A stretch of DNA of 64,000 nucleotides, taken from contig CAZJJK010000003.1 of assembly GCA_964546285.1 (NCBI GenBank), positions 22,646 to 86,645 of the forward strand. Reading direction: 5' to 3'. The position numbers were made by a program, and so were the translations under genes. The DNA comes from CAZJJK01 sp964546285 (lineage in GTDB: Bacteria > Spirochaetota > Spirochaetia > Treponematales > Breznakiellaceae). The notes below the pieces were generated by a model. The model saw only the letters and a program-made list of their open reading frames with translations, was not told where the DNA came from and ran no database searches. Positions 1-8,355 of the stretch are shown here, piece after piece. The number at the start of each line of letters is the position of its first letter. The first letter of the stretch is position 1.

Positions 1-1757
1 AGGCGGTAGAATCGGCTTCAAGCCAGAATTCTATCGCGGACGGTTGGTCGCCGATAGCCTCACATCGAATTGAATGGGAACTCAAGCCTGGCGCTATGGA
101 ACGCGCGGTTTTTGTCCTAGGCTATGTTGAAAACGATCCTGAAGCGAAGTGGGAAAAACCGGGTGTCGTGGAAAAATCCAAGGCTAAAGCGTTGCAGCGG
201 CATTTTAGCAAAGCGGATTCTTTTGACTCGGCGTGGAACGAATTGGAACAATTTTGGACCGAAAAATTATCCCATTTCAATATTGCCAGCGGTGATGAAA
301 AACTGGATAGAATGGCGAATATTTGGAACCAATATCAATGCGTTGTCACGTACAATCTGGCTCGTTCCGCTTCTTATTTTGAGAGCGGTATAGGCAGAGG
401 AATAGGTTTCCGTGATACCTGTCAAGATCTTCTCGGCTTTGTCCACCTAATGCCGGAGAAGGCCCGCGAGCGGCTTTTTGACGTCGCTTCGACACAGTTC
501 CCCTCCGGTGGGGCTTATCACCAATTCCAGCCTCTTACCAAGCGCGGTAACGCCGATATAGGCGGCAACTTTAACGATGACCCTTTATGGTTGGTTATCG
601 GCGTATCGGGATATCTTAAAGAAACTGGGGATTTCGATTTCCTTGATACGATTATTCCCTTTGACAACGATCCTAAGAACGCCGCCAGCCTTTTTGAGCA
701 TTTGAAGAGATCCTTTAATCACCCTTTGAATAATCTTGGACCTCATGGTTTGCCGCTGATTGGCCGCGCCGATTGGAATGATTGTCTTAATCTGAATTGC
801 TTCTCCACCGATCCAAACGATTCATTTCAGACCAGCGGAAACGCGGATGGGCGCGTCGCGGAATCGGTATTGATAGGCCAGATGTTCCTGTATGCCGCTC
901 CTGATTATATAGCGATTTGCGAACGCATGGGGGAGCTGGCTGAAGCCGAGAAGGCTAGACAGGCGGCTAAAGAAATGGAGAAGGCCCTGCTTGAGTCTGG
1001 CTGGGACGGTTCTTGGTTTGTCCGCGCTTATGACGACGCTGGGCGTAAAATTGGATCTAAGGATTGCGAGGACGGAAAGATCTATATTGAGACGCAGGGT
1101 TTTGGCGCGATGGCCCTTGTCGGCGCCGCCCAAGATTATCCTAAAAAAGCCTTGGACGCGGTCGCTAAATATTTGGATACGCCGCATGGCGTTGTTATTC
1201 TGGATCCGCCTTATCGGACTTATCATCTAGAACTGGGCGAGGTTTCCTCCTACCCGCCAGGATATAAAGAAAACGCCGGCATTTTTTGCCATAACAACCC
1301 CTGGGTCATGATTGGGGAAGTGCGTGTGGGCAGGCCGGATAGGGCTTTCGCCTATTGGAAAAAGATAGCTCCGGCTTATCGTGAGGAATATTCTGAAATC
1401 CACCGAATGGAACCCTATGTCTATGCGCAAATGATCGCTGGCAAGGGCGCTAAACGTCATGGCGAAGCGAAGAATTCTTGGCTTACCGGAACCGCCGCCT
1501 GGAATTTTGTCGCTTTGTCTCAATGGATTATCGGTATTAGACCTGAATTCGATAGTCTCCGCATTGAACCGCGTTTACCGGCGCACATTAAGAAGGCAAA
1601 GATTCATCGGCGTTTCCGCGCTTGCGATTATGAAATTGAGATAGAAAACGTGGATCCGAATGGCGGCGTTTCGGTATATGTAAACGACCAATTATGTGAA
1701 GGCTCGTTGGTGCCGCCTTCTGGTCAGCTCATAAAGGTACGGGTGAGAATCGCTTAA
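1..1757 (+). CDS. GH94 glycoside phosphorylase, probable cellobiose phosphorylase (5' partial)
   Basis: C-terminal part of a cytoplasmic inverting phosphorylase that splits a beta-linked disaccharide with phosphate, giving a sugar 1-phosphate plus free sugar. The frame is open to the left edge of the window (first whole codon at base 3), so the ATG at 96 is internal and the N-terminal domain is missing. Visible GH94 signatures are GIGRGIGFRDTCQDLLGFVH, then ADWNDCLNL, which carries the family's catalytic Asp, then LGEVSSYPPGYKENAG followed by FCHNNPWVMIGE, and EAKNSWLTGTAAWNF near the C terminus. These resemble cellobiose phosphorylases; N,N'-diacetylchitobiose phosphorylase is closely related and cannot be excluded from this fragment. 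Family assignment is firm, substrate is inferred. Confidence 0.9.
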   Translation, partial: AVESASSQNSIADGWSPIASHRIEWELKPGAMERAVFVLGYVENDPEAKWEKPGVVEKSKAKALQRHFSKADSFDSAWNELEQFWTEKLSHFNIASGDEKLDRMANIWNQYQCVVTYNLARSASYFESGIGRGIGFRDTCQDLLGFVHLMPEKARERLFDVASTQFPSGGAYHQFQPLTKRGNADIGGNFNDDPLWLVIGVSGYLKETGDFDFLDTIIPFDNDPKNAASLFEHLKRSFNHPLNNLGPHGLPLIGRADWNDCLNLNCFSTDPNDSFQTSGNADGRVAESVLIGQMFLYAAPDYIAICERMGELAEAEKARQAAKEMEKALLESGWDGSWFVRAYDDAGRKIGSKDCEDGKIYIETQGFGAMALVGAAQDYPKKALDAVAKYLDTPHGVVILDPPYRTYHLELGEVSSYPPGYKENAGIFCHNNPWVMIGEVRVGRPDRAFAYWKKIAPAYREEYSEIHRMEPYVYAQMIAGKGAKRHGEAKNSWLTGTAAWNFVALSQWIIGIRPEFDSLRIEPRLPAHIKKAKIHRRFRACDYEIEIENVDPNGGVSVYVNDQLCEGSLVPPSGQLIKVRVRIA

Positions 1758-1767
1758 CGCGCCTTAG

Positions 1768-1796
1768 TTGCTCATTGACGACTCTCATGGTATCCT
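1768..1796 (+). promoter_or_regulatory. sigma70-like promoter, probably leaderless
   Basis: TTGCTC, 17 bp, then TATCCT, ending 6 nt before the ATG at 1803. No Shine-Dalgarno lies between, so transcription would begin at or next to the start codon. Confidence 0.5.
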
Positions 1797-1802
1797 AGCT
1801 TT

Positions 1803-2624
1803 ATGAGAAAGGTTTTTTACTCAATCGTGTGGCCTCTCGTGTTTTTTATGGTGATCGTGTCCAGCCTATCCGCTCAAGAAGCGGCGCTTCCAGATATGAT
1901 TCTGGTAGTGGGCGGTACTTATCTGCGGGGCAGCGCCGAACAGCCTTACGCGGCGAGTGAGCGGGTCCATGAAACGACCGTATCGGACTATTATCTCGCG
2001 TGTACTGAAATAAGCCAGGCGCAGTATAAAGCGGTGATGGGTGCTAACCCTTCAAAAATAGCCGGCGCCGATAAGCCCGTGGATTCCGTTTCCTGGCTGG
2101 ACGCTGTGTCATACTGCAATAAGCGGAGCGAGCGCGAAGGCTTTGACTCCGCGTACCAGATTAAAGGATCCTCCGTTATCTGGGACTCCTCTAAAAACGG
2201 TTATCGTCTGCCAACTGAGGCGGAATGGGAATACGCCGCCAGAGGCGGCGTTTCCGGCGCTATTGGTGAGGTACCGCTTAAAAAAGCGCCTTTTGCCGGT
2301 TCCTTCAACGCTGATGACGTTGCCTGGTATGATAGGAATAGTGGGAAGACCACAAAGGCGGTAGCCACAAAAAAGGCCAACGAATTAGGCTTTTATGATA
2401 TGAGCGGCAATGTTTGGGAATGGTGTTGGGATTGGTTTGGCGAATACCCCAAGGGAGCGGTAATAAACCCTACGGGCTCGGAAAAGGCTAGCGGTCAGCG
2501 GGTCTTGCGCGGCGGCGCTTGGTTTACCCCAAGTCCCCTTTTGAGAACGACCTATCGTTACTGGAGCGCCCCAAGTTTTAAGGCCAATACGGTGGGATTT
2601 AGGGTGGCGAGAAACGCGTCATAA
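1803..2624 (+). CDS. exported formylglycine-generating-enzyme-fold (SUMF1) protein
   Basis: 273 residues. A signal peptide covers about residues 1-24 (hydrophobic run VWPLVFFMVIVSSLSA), followed by an FGE/sulfatase-modifying-factor domain filling the rest. Family marks include EISQAQYKAVMG, the central RLPTEAEWEYAARGG, YDMSGNVWEWCWDWF and the closing RVLRGGAW and GFRVAR. True formylglycine-generating enzymes carry a catalytic Cys in the last motif (GFRC type); here it is Val, so sulfatase activation is unlikely. Such Cys-less proteins are common and often of unknown function. It is probably periplasmic or surface located. No Shine-Dalgarno precedes the ATG, which sits 6 nt after a -10 box. 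No sulfatase gene is nearby. Confidence 0.85.
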   Translation: MRKVFYSIVWPLVFFMVIVSSLSAQEAALPDMILVVGGTYLRGSAEQPYAASERVHETTVSDYYLACTEISQAQYKAVMGANPSKIAGADKPVDSVSWLDAVSYCNKRSEREGFDSAYQIKGSSVIWDSSKNGYRLPTEAEWEYAARGGVSGAIGEVPLKKAPFAGSFNADDVAWYDRNSGKTTKAVATKKANELGFYDMSGNVWEWCWDWFGEYPKGAVINPTGSEKASGQRVLRGGAWFTPSPLLRTTYRYWSAPSFKANTVGFRVARNAS

Positions 2625-2709
2625 ATAAAAAAGGCCTGGTGAGGAAGCGGCTGATTTTTCGCGCGCCCCTGGATAACGCGGCGTTTAATAAATAGGCGCT
2701 ATCAATAAA

Positions 2710-3117
2710 CTACTCAAAGAAAGCTGATTCTATTATTAGATCTTTGGCTTCTCCTAGCTCATCGATATGGCGGTAGGCGACATTTAATTCGGTATAGACC
2801 GACTGGCCGCTCGGGATAAGCTGAGCGCAGTGTAGACTGAGATGATAGAGGTCCATATTCGTTTTCCAGCGTAATGAAGCGATGCTTTGCTCAATAGAGC
2901 TTTTCCCGGTATTTACGATCCGAAACACGAGATTCGCGCCGCTATAATAGGAATCGTCAGTATCATATACTTGGATTAAGCTGATTTCTCCCCTTGGCGT
3001 CCAATCCTCAAGCGAGCACGATATCAGTATGCCGCTGATGGAAAGCACCGCTATGAGCGGCGCGTATAACGACGTCTTGAAACGAGGGGGTACGCTTATG
3101 AATCTTCTTCTCGCCAT
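2710..3117 (-). CDS. small putative lipoprotein
   Basis: About 135 residues when started at the ATG at 3117, which has GGAGG nine nt upstream; an earlier in-frame start at 3153 lacks such support. The N terminus is basic (MARRRF), then a hydrophobic stretch ends in a lipobox, LISC, so a lipid-anchored periplasmic or outer-membrane protein is likely. The remainder is beta-rich with no family I recognise. It overlaps the 3' end of the upstream gene by 22 nt and is the last of a three-gene minus-strand operon with a probable outer-membrane protein and a C39-like peptidase. Confidence 0.6.
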   Translation of the reverse strand: MARRRFISVPPRFKTSLYAPLIAVLSISGILISCSLEDWTPRGEISLIQVYDTDDSYYSGANLVFRIVNTGKSSIEQSIASLRWKTNMDLYHLSLHCAQLIPSGQSVYTELNVAYRHIDELGEAKDLIIESAFFE

Positions 3118-3908
3118 TCTTTCCAGCCTCCTATAGAAAAGACTAAGGCCCACGCGCCGTCGCCTAAATAGCTAACGCCGCCCATAAATTGGTGGTCCGC
3201 TTGATACCACCCAAGGTTTATTTGAACGGCTGTCGCCCAATGAGGCGAAGCCCCCATCCACTCGCCATTACGCCAGGCGGGAGAATTTATGAGGGGAGAT
3301 ACCAGGATGGATATTGAAGCGTTGTCATTCAAAACCTCATGAAGACTGAGGTTTAAGCCCAGGGCCGCTCCACTCCAGAACAAACCGGAGTTTTGGCGGC
3401 TAAAAAGCGGGGCGCTGACATCTAGCGAAAGGGCGAGAACCGTTGGGTCGCGTAAAATAGAGAGACCGTAGCCTAAAGCGATACGGTGTTCGCCATTGCC
3501 GCTCTCTAAAGCGCCCGTTCTAACCCGATACGGATTTGCTTCGCCGCTTGGAAAAATCCAAGAGAGGGAATAGGTATGCCTTCTATTCTCGTCTTTGACC
3601 CTAAATTCAGTCGTTAGCGTTAGGTCTCCCAAACCAAGCGCTATAGCCGAGGCCGCGGGAATAAGGGCGGACAGCGGCAGATCAACGCTTAAGCGCCAGA
3701 ATTCATCGTATTCATAGCCTATGGCGGTGGAGTTCCCCAATAAAAGATCTCCGTCCAACGTGAAGTACCTAAGCGAAAATTCCGCGTCTATTCGGTGCGT
3801 GGCGCTTATGCTTTCCGCTATACGTTGTCTGTTATTCTCGGCATACAGCGTCGTTATAAAAAATAGAAAGCTTATAAAGATAAGCAGGGGAAAGGAAGGC
3901 CTTACCAT
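3096..3908 (-). CDS. putative outer-membrane (beta-barrel-like) protein
   Basis: 270 residues with a clear signal peptide (hydrophobic LLIFISFLFFITTLYA, cleavage near residue 23). The mature part is rich in alternating hydrophobic/polar segments and aromatic residues typical of beta-strands, e.g. AEFSLRYFTL and HTYSLSWIF, suggesting a barrel or secreted beta-protein. I do not recognise a named family. Its ATG overlaps the end of the C39 peptidase gene by 7 nt and its own 3' end overlaps the following lipoprotein gene, so the three are probably translated together. Confidence 0.6.
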   Translation of the reverse strand: MVRPSFPLLIFISFLFFITTLYAENNRQRIAESISATHRIDAEFSLRYFTLDGDLLLGNSTAIGYEYDEFWRLSVDLPLSALIPAASAIALGLGDLTLTTEFRVKDENRRHTYSLSWIFPSGEANPYRVRTGALESGNGEHRIALGYGLSILRDPTVLALSLDVSAPLFSRQNSGLFWSGAALGLNLSLHEVLNDNASISILVSPLINSPAWRNGEWMGASPHWATAVQINLGWYQADHQFMGGVSYLGDGAWALVFSIGGWKEWREEDS

Positions 3909-4465
3909 AAACGGCTCGCGATACGCTCGGTTATATGATAGCGGCGGACGGTGCTAGCCACAGCTTCCGTAATCGTCTCCTGGCACTTTATGAAACGGTC
4001 TGACGCGGCGACTAGAACCTTGCCTGACCAGCGCTCCATAAATTCCGTTTCCGATAATAATTCCAGCCCGCGAATCGGATCAGCCGTTACGATCCTTTCA
4101 TCTTTGTGACCGATCAATAGAGCGAAATGCTTTTCCGGTCTGTCGTAATGAGCGATAAGCGGGGCGTAGGAAACGATAATCCGCAGTAATTCAGTCCAAT
4201 TCAGATCTAGACCTATCGTCTTTAGCCCACGCTTTTCAATCATCAACGCGATATCAGCCAAGCTGACGCGGTAACTCAATTCTCCCTCGGCTAATTCAGA
4301 CAGGGTCCCTATAAGCTCGCTTTCTCGCGCTTCTAAACCCCAATAAAGAGTTAGGAGACTCGCCGCCGCCGAATAACCGCATGAAGCGTCTCTTTCCTGT
4401 TCCAAGACATATTCAAAGCGCAACGCTTCCTTTGGCGTGATCTCCCTGAGTTCGGGAAATTCCAT
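3902..4465 (-). CDS. C39-family cysteine peptidase-like protein
   Basis: 187 residues. It has the papain-like C39 layout: QERDASCG with Cys29, KHFALLIGH with His113, and TADPIRG with Asp129. These correspond to the Cys-His-Asp triad and the Gln before it that forms the oxyanion hole. C39 domains normally cleave double-Gly leader peptides as part of bacteriocin ABC exporters; here the domain stands alone, with no ABC or membrane segment and no signal peptide visible upstream of the ATG. The substrate is unknown. It is first in a tightly overlapping operon with a probable outer-membrane protein and a lipoprotein, so processing or maturation of those products is a possible role. Confidence 0.75.
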   Translation of the reverse strand: MEFPELREITPKEALRFEYVLEQERDASCGYSAAASLLTLYWGLEARESELIGTLSELAEGELSYRVSLADIALMIEKRGLKTIGLDLNWTELLRIIVSYAPLIAHYDRPEKHFALLIGHKDERIVTADPIRGLELLSETEFMERWSGKVLVAASDRFIKCQETITEAVASTVRRYHITERIASRLW

Positions 4466-4587
4466 AAAACACCCCCGCCGCTCTGGACTTATTACGCGCG
4501 AAATAGCGCGTCAGTATACCTTGGTACAGCGGAAACGGCGTTGGCGCTTTATCTAGAAGGCTCGGTGTCGCTTTTTTTTTAAAGAGC

Positions 4588-4616
4588 TTCACCAGTACGG
4601 GTGATTAGCTTATACT
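4588..4616 (+). promoter_or_regulatory. sigma70-like promoter of the HAD hydrolase gene
   Basis: TTCACC, 17 bp, TATACT, ending 9 nt before the ATG at 4626. No Shine-Dalgarno is present; a leader of only 2-3 nt is expected. Confidence 0.5.
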
Positions 4617-4625
4617 TCGCTTATT

Positions 4626-5297
4626 ATGTCCGTGCCGATTGATCATGGAGTAAAGAAGCGATATGAAGCCGTCCTGTTTGATTTGGACGGCACGCTCTAT
4701 GATAAACGGTTTTTAATTCCACTTCTTGGCTTAAGCTGCGTATCCAATATTCGCTGTCTCGCCGCCTTATTCTCAGCTAGGAAAAGTAAAGCGGGCATCG
4801 ATTTTGGCGGCCGTGACGCTTTGCTGACAGCCTTAGCCCTGGACGCGTCATTGCGAATGAACGGTTCGGATCCCGATTATATACGGTCATGGTATGAGGA
4901 AGGGCTATATGGCGCCTATGTTGAGTTGATGCGTCGCTTCTATCGGCCAAGACCTTGCTTCAAAGCCTTGCTTGTAAAAGCGGACAAAGGATCGCCGCGT
5001 TATGGTCTTATCTCCGATTATTCCTATATCGATGATCGCCTCTTAGCCCTTGGCTTAAAGCCTGATCTTTTTTCCATACGTATATCCTGTGAAGACGAGG
5101 GCGCCTTAAAACCCGCCCCTCGGCCCTTTCTGAGCGCGGCTTCCGCCTTGGGCGTTGAGCCATCACGTATTTTAGTCGTCGGTGATTCCAAGGATTCTGA
5201 CGGCGCCGGCGCGGCCGCCGCCGGTATGGATTTTTATCGCGTCGCCACCGCATGGGAAGGACGTCATTTAGCGGCTTCGCTGAATACGGGGCTATAA
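4626..5297 (+). CDS. HAD-superfamily hydrolase
   Basis: 223 residues, cytoplasmic phosphatase-type HAD protein. Motif I is VLFDLDGTLYD (nucleophile and acid/base Asp pair near residues 19 and 21), the motif III Lys lies in GALKPAPRPF, and motif IV is VVGDSKDSDGAGAAAAGM. The helical cap is inserted after motif I, as in subfamily I phosphoglycolate phosphatase and nucleotidase-like enzymes. The substrate cannot be told from sequence. It stands alone on the plus strand between the divergent C39 operon and the convergent fhs gene. The start has no Shine-Dalgarno but has a -10 box 9 nt upstream. Confidence 0.85.
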   Translation: MSVPIDHGVKKRYEAVLFDLDGTLYDKRFLIPLLGLSCVSNIRCLAALFSARKSKAGIDFGGRDALLTALALDASLRMNGSDPDYIRSWYEEGLYGAYVELMRRFYRPRPCFKALLVKADKGSPRYGLISDYSYIDDRLLALGLKPDLFSIRISCEDEGALKPAPRPFLSAASALGVEPSRILVVGDSKDSDGAGAAAAGMDFYRVATAWEGRHLAASLNTGL

Positions 5298-5319
5298 ACC
5301 TTAGAGCTCTCTAAAACAG

Positions 5320-5334
5320 GCTCGCTTTCGCGAA
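5320..5334. repeat. short dispersed palindromic repeat
   Basis: In the convergent gap between the HAD and fhs genes. Its minus strand reads TTCGCGAAAGCGAGC, identical to 22551-22565. It contains the palindrome CTTTCGCGAAAG (5324-5335), which could fold as a hairpin at the 3' ends of both genes. Confidence 0.45.
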
Positions 5335-5383
5335 AGAGGCTCTCAACCGTAAAAAGAACAGTGTTTGTGGCCGAAGACTCTAT

Positions 5384-7129
5384 TCAAGCAAGCCCGATAA
5401 TTTCACCGTTCTCGTCTATATCGATGCCCATAAAAGCCGGCTTACTGGGCAAGCCCGGCATAGTGGTCATGTCCCCGCAGAGTGGATAGACAAAGCCCGC
5501 GCCGGCTGATAAGCGAACTTCGCGAATTGGTAGACGATACGCTTTTGGCGCGCCCTTTAAGGCCGGATCGTGGGACAGCGAATATTGGGTTTTTGCCATG
5601 CAGATCGGCAAGGCGCCATAGCCTTTATCTTCCAGGGCTTCTAAAGCCGCCCGCGCTTCGCTTGAATAATCCACGCCGGAAGCGCCGTAGACTTCCGTGG
5701 CCAGGGTTTCTATTTTCGCTCGCAAAGGGGCGTCTAAAGGATAGAGAAAATCAAAGTGTGAAGGCTTTTCGCAGGCCAGCTCCACCGCTTTGGCAAGCTC
5801 TACCGCGCCTTCTCCCCCCAAAGCCCAATGATGGCAGACAACCGCGTCGGCCGCTCCGGCTTTAATAGCTCCTTCGCGGATCAGCTCCCATTCTTTTTCG
5901 GTATCTGTCGGAAAGGCGTTGAGCGCTACCACCGTCGGGACGCCGAATTTTGCCGCTATACGAATATGCGCTTCCAGATTGGTCAAACCCGCGCTGAGAA
6001 GCTCCAGGTTTTCCTCGCGGTAGGCCGCGGGCAGTCCCTTGCCGGGCGAAAGAGCCGGACCGCCGCCATGCGCTTTTAAGGCTCGAACGGTCGCGACCAG
6101 CACCACGGCATCGGGCTTAAGGCCGGAAACTCGGCATTTTATGTTAAAGAATTTTTCCATTCCCATATCCGAGCCGAAACCGCTTTCGGTAATAAGGTAA
6201 TCCGCGTAACGACTGGCGATAAGGTCCGCCAATACCGAAGAGTTACCGTGGGCGATATTGGCGAAAGGGCCTGTGTGTATAAAAGCGCCTTGACCTTCCA
6301 GGGTCTGAAGCAAATTGGGTTTGATCGCGTCGCGTAAAAGTACCGCCATCGCTCCGGCTACCTCAAAGTTGTCAGCGGTCAAGGCCTGCCCCTTGGCGTC
6401 GTACGCCACAACCATCCGGCCTAGCCGTTGGCGGAGATCGGTCAAGTCTGTCGCCAAAGCGAGTATGGCCATTACCTCGCTAGCGACGGCTATATCAAAA
6501 CGGGATTGACGAAGGGGGCCATTTTCCCTGCCGCCCAAACCAGTCATGACGGAGCGCAGGCCGCGATCGTTTAAATCCAAAACGCGGCCTATAGCCTGTT
6601 GATAGGGATCGATATTCAGCTTTTTCAAACCGATCTTCTCAAAATACGCGTCGCTCCAGCGGCTTTCGTGATATATGCGGGCGTCAACAGCGGCGGCGCA
6701 AAGATTATGGGCCGCCGATACGGCATGGATATCGCCGGTTAAGTGAAGATTGATGTCTTCCATTGGGGCGACTTGGCTGTATCCGCCGCCGGCGGCTCCG
6801 CCTTTAATGCCGAAGGTCGGCCCCATGGATGGTTGCCTCAACGTAGCGACGGCCTTATGGCCCAATCGGCCAAGGCCCTGCGTTAATCCAATAGTAGTGG
6901 TCGTTTTGCCCTCGCCGAGCGGGGTGGGGCTTATCGCCGTGACGTCCACATATTTAGCGCGGGCTTTTCCCTTCATGGCCAAACGCCAATCGACCTTAGC
7001 CTTATAGGGGCCGTATAATTCAAGCGCCTCGGTCCCTATACCTAAGCTGGAAGCGATGGATTCAATAGGCTTAAGCGCGACGCGGCGGCATATATCGATA
7101 TCCGTTAAAGTTTCTGCGGAAGGGAGCAT
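5384..7129 (-). CDS. fhs: formate-tetrahydrofolate ligase
   Basis: 581 residues. It catalyses ATP-dependent formylation of tetrahydrofolate to 10-formyl-THF, the entry of formate into one-carbon metabolism and a step of the methyl branch of acetogenesis. The nucleotide-binding loop PTPLGEGKTTTTIG is near residue 70. It is followed by the conserved RQPSMGPTFGIKGGAAGGG and, further on, EDINLHLTGDIHA and FANIAHGNSS. The ATG at 7129 has GGAGG five nt upstream; the ATG at 7141 would leave that site inside the gene. Alanine racemase lies 42 bp upstream on the same strand. The product can be linked metabolically to the glycine cleavage operon at 18-22 kb, which makes methylene-THF. Confidence 0.97.
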   Translation of the reverse strand: MLPSAETLTDIDICRRVALKPIESIASSLGIGTEALELYGPYKAKVDWRLAMKGKARAKYVDVTAISPTPLGEGKTTTTIGLTQGLGRLGHKAVATLRQPSMGPTFGIKGGAAGGGYSQVAPMEDINLHLTGDIHAVSAAHNLCAAAVDARIYHESRWSDAYFEKIGLKKLNIDPYQQAIGRVLDLNDRGLRSVMTGLGGRENGPLRQSRFDIAVASEVMAILALATDLTDLRQRLGRMVVAYDAKGQALTADNFEVAGAMAVLLRDAIKPNLLQTLEGQGAFIHTGPFANIAHGNSSVLADLIASRYADYLITESGFGSDMGMEKFFNIKCRVSGLKPDAVVLVATVRALKAHGGGPALSPGKGLPAAYREENLELLSAGLTNLEAHIRIAAKFGVPTVVALNAFPTDTEKEWELIREGAIKAGAADAVVCHHWALGGEGAVELAKAVELACEKPSHFDFLYPLDAPLRAKIETLATEVYGASGVDYSSEARAALEALEDKGYGALPICMAKTQYSLSHDPALKGAPKAYRLPIREVRLSAGAGFVYPLCGDMTTMPGLPSKPAFMGIDIDENGEIIGLA

Positions 7130-7171
7130 AAGAACCTCCAATTGTTTCGCGGCGGCCGGACGGCCATCGAC

Positions 7172-8290
7172 TTACTCTATATATACGCGTGGTACGCGGC
7201 GATTAACCCCGCAACTTATTTCGTAGGGAATAGTCCCCAAGGCCTGGGCTACATCATCCGCCGAGGCTCCTCTGGGATCGGGCCCAAAAATGACGACGCG
7301 TTCCCAACGTTCCAGCTCTGACTGAGGCCCCAGATTTACCATACATTGATCCATGCAGATCCGGCCAACCAAGGGATAGAGCCGATCGCGGATTAAGACC
7401 TGGTGTCTACCGGATAAGCTTCTAGGCAAGCCATCGGCGTAACCTATAGGCAGGGTGGCGATTAGCGTATCGCTTGGGGCTGTCCAGCTTCTCCCATAGG
7501 ATACCGTCTCTCCTTCGCGCAGCTTTTTAATAAACACGATCTTTGTTTCCAACTCCATGACCGGCCGCGTTTGGACCAGCTGGGAGCGCGAGGGGACTGG
7601 CTGATATCCATAAACGAGCAGGCCGGGTCTCACCATATCATACGACGCCCGTGGATGCAGTACCACAGCGCCGGAATTGGCGGCGTGAATGATGCCAGGG
7701 TCTATGCCCGCTTCCCTTATGGCGGCGACCGCTTCATCAAAGCGGTCTAGCTGTCCCTCCGTATAGGCTAAATCCGATGGTTCCAGAGAATCGGCCACGG
7801 CTAAATGAGTAGAGCAACCCTCTATCGTTAAGGCCGGCAAAGCGGCGACGGAACGCGCCAGTTCAAGCGATGCTTCCGGACGGCAGCCAATACGGCCCAT
7901 GCCAGTATCTATCTTTAAATGAACGCCGACGCGCTCTCCCTGTTTTCCCGCCGCTTGAGATAGCTGGCGGGCAAAATCGATGTCGGCGACCAAGGGCGTA
8001 AGCGAGGAGGCGACGATGTCGTTTAGTTCTTCCGGAATTGGCAGCGATAACAGGAGAATGGGAGCGACAATGCCGGAAGAACGTAGTTCGGCGCCTTCTT
8101 GGATAGAGGCGACAGCGAGATAGCTGACGCCGGCTCTAATGCCAGCTACGGCGACGCGGACAGCGCCATGCCCGTAGGCATCGGCTTTGATTGGCAGACA
8201 AAGACGGGTGTTTTCGCCGACTCGTTTCTTGATGGCGGATATATTCGCTTTGAGGATATCTAGATGTACAAGGGCTCGTGTTGCGCGCAT
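7172..8290 (-). CDS. alr: alanine racemase
   Basis: 372 residues, PLP enzyme making D-alanine for peptidoglycan. The PLP lysine is in LPIKADAYGHG near residue 34, and the catalytic Tyr of the second base is in TVSYGRSW near residue 265. Other family marks are HLKIDTGMGRIG and VGRICMDQCMVNLG. Length is typical. The ATG is 6 nt after TATAGT on the minus strand and there is no Shine-Dalgarno, so the message is probably leaderless. It shares a 65-bp divergent intergenic region with the large lipoprotein gene. fhs follows 42 bp downstream and may be cotranscribed. Confidence 0.97.
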   Translation of the reverse strand: MRATRALVHLDILKANISAIKKRVGENTRLCLPIKADAYGHGAVRVAVAGIRAGVSYLAVASIQEGAELRSSGIVAPILLLSLPIPEELNDIVASSLTPLVADIDFARQLSQAAGKQGERVGVHLKIDTGMGRIGCRPEASLELARSVAALPALTIEGCSTHLAVADSLEPSDLAYTEGQLDRFDEAVAAIREAGIDPGIIHAANSGAVVLHPRASYDMVRPGLLVYGYQPVPSRSQLVQTRPVMELETKIVFIKKLREGETVSYGRSWTAPSDTLIATLPIGYADGLPRSLSGRHQVLIRDRLYPLVGRICMDQCMVNLGPQSELERWERVVIFGPDPRGASADDVAQALGTIPYEISCGVNRRVPRVYIE

Positions 8291-8296
8291 TGATCC

Positions 8297-8302
8297 ACTA
8301 TA
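8297..8302 (-). promoter_or_regulatory. -10 box of alr
   Basis: TATAGT on the minus strand, 6 nt before the alr ATG at 8290. No convincing -35 box is seen at 16-18 bp. Confidence 0.4.
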
Positions 8303-8317
8303 CCTGATTAGCTTCCT

Positions 8318-8346
8318 TTGTTGTATCGGCGAATATGTATTATAAT
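8318..8346 (+). promoter_or_regulatory. promoter of the large lipoprotein gene
   Basis: TTGTTG, 17 bp, TATAAT, ending 9 nt before the ATG at 8356. There is no Shine-Dalgarno. It partly overlaps the divergent alr promoter region. Confidence 0.5.
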
Positions 8347-8355
8347 TGAATTGAT

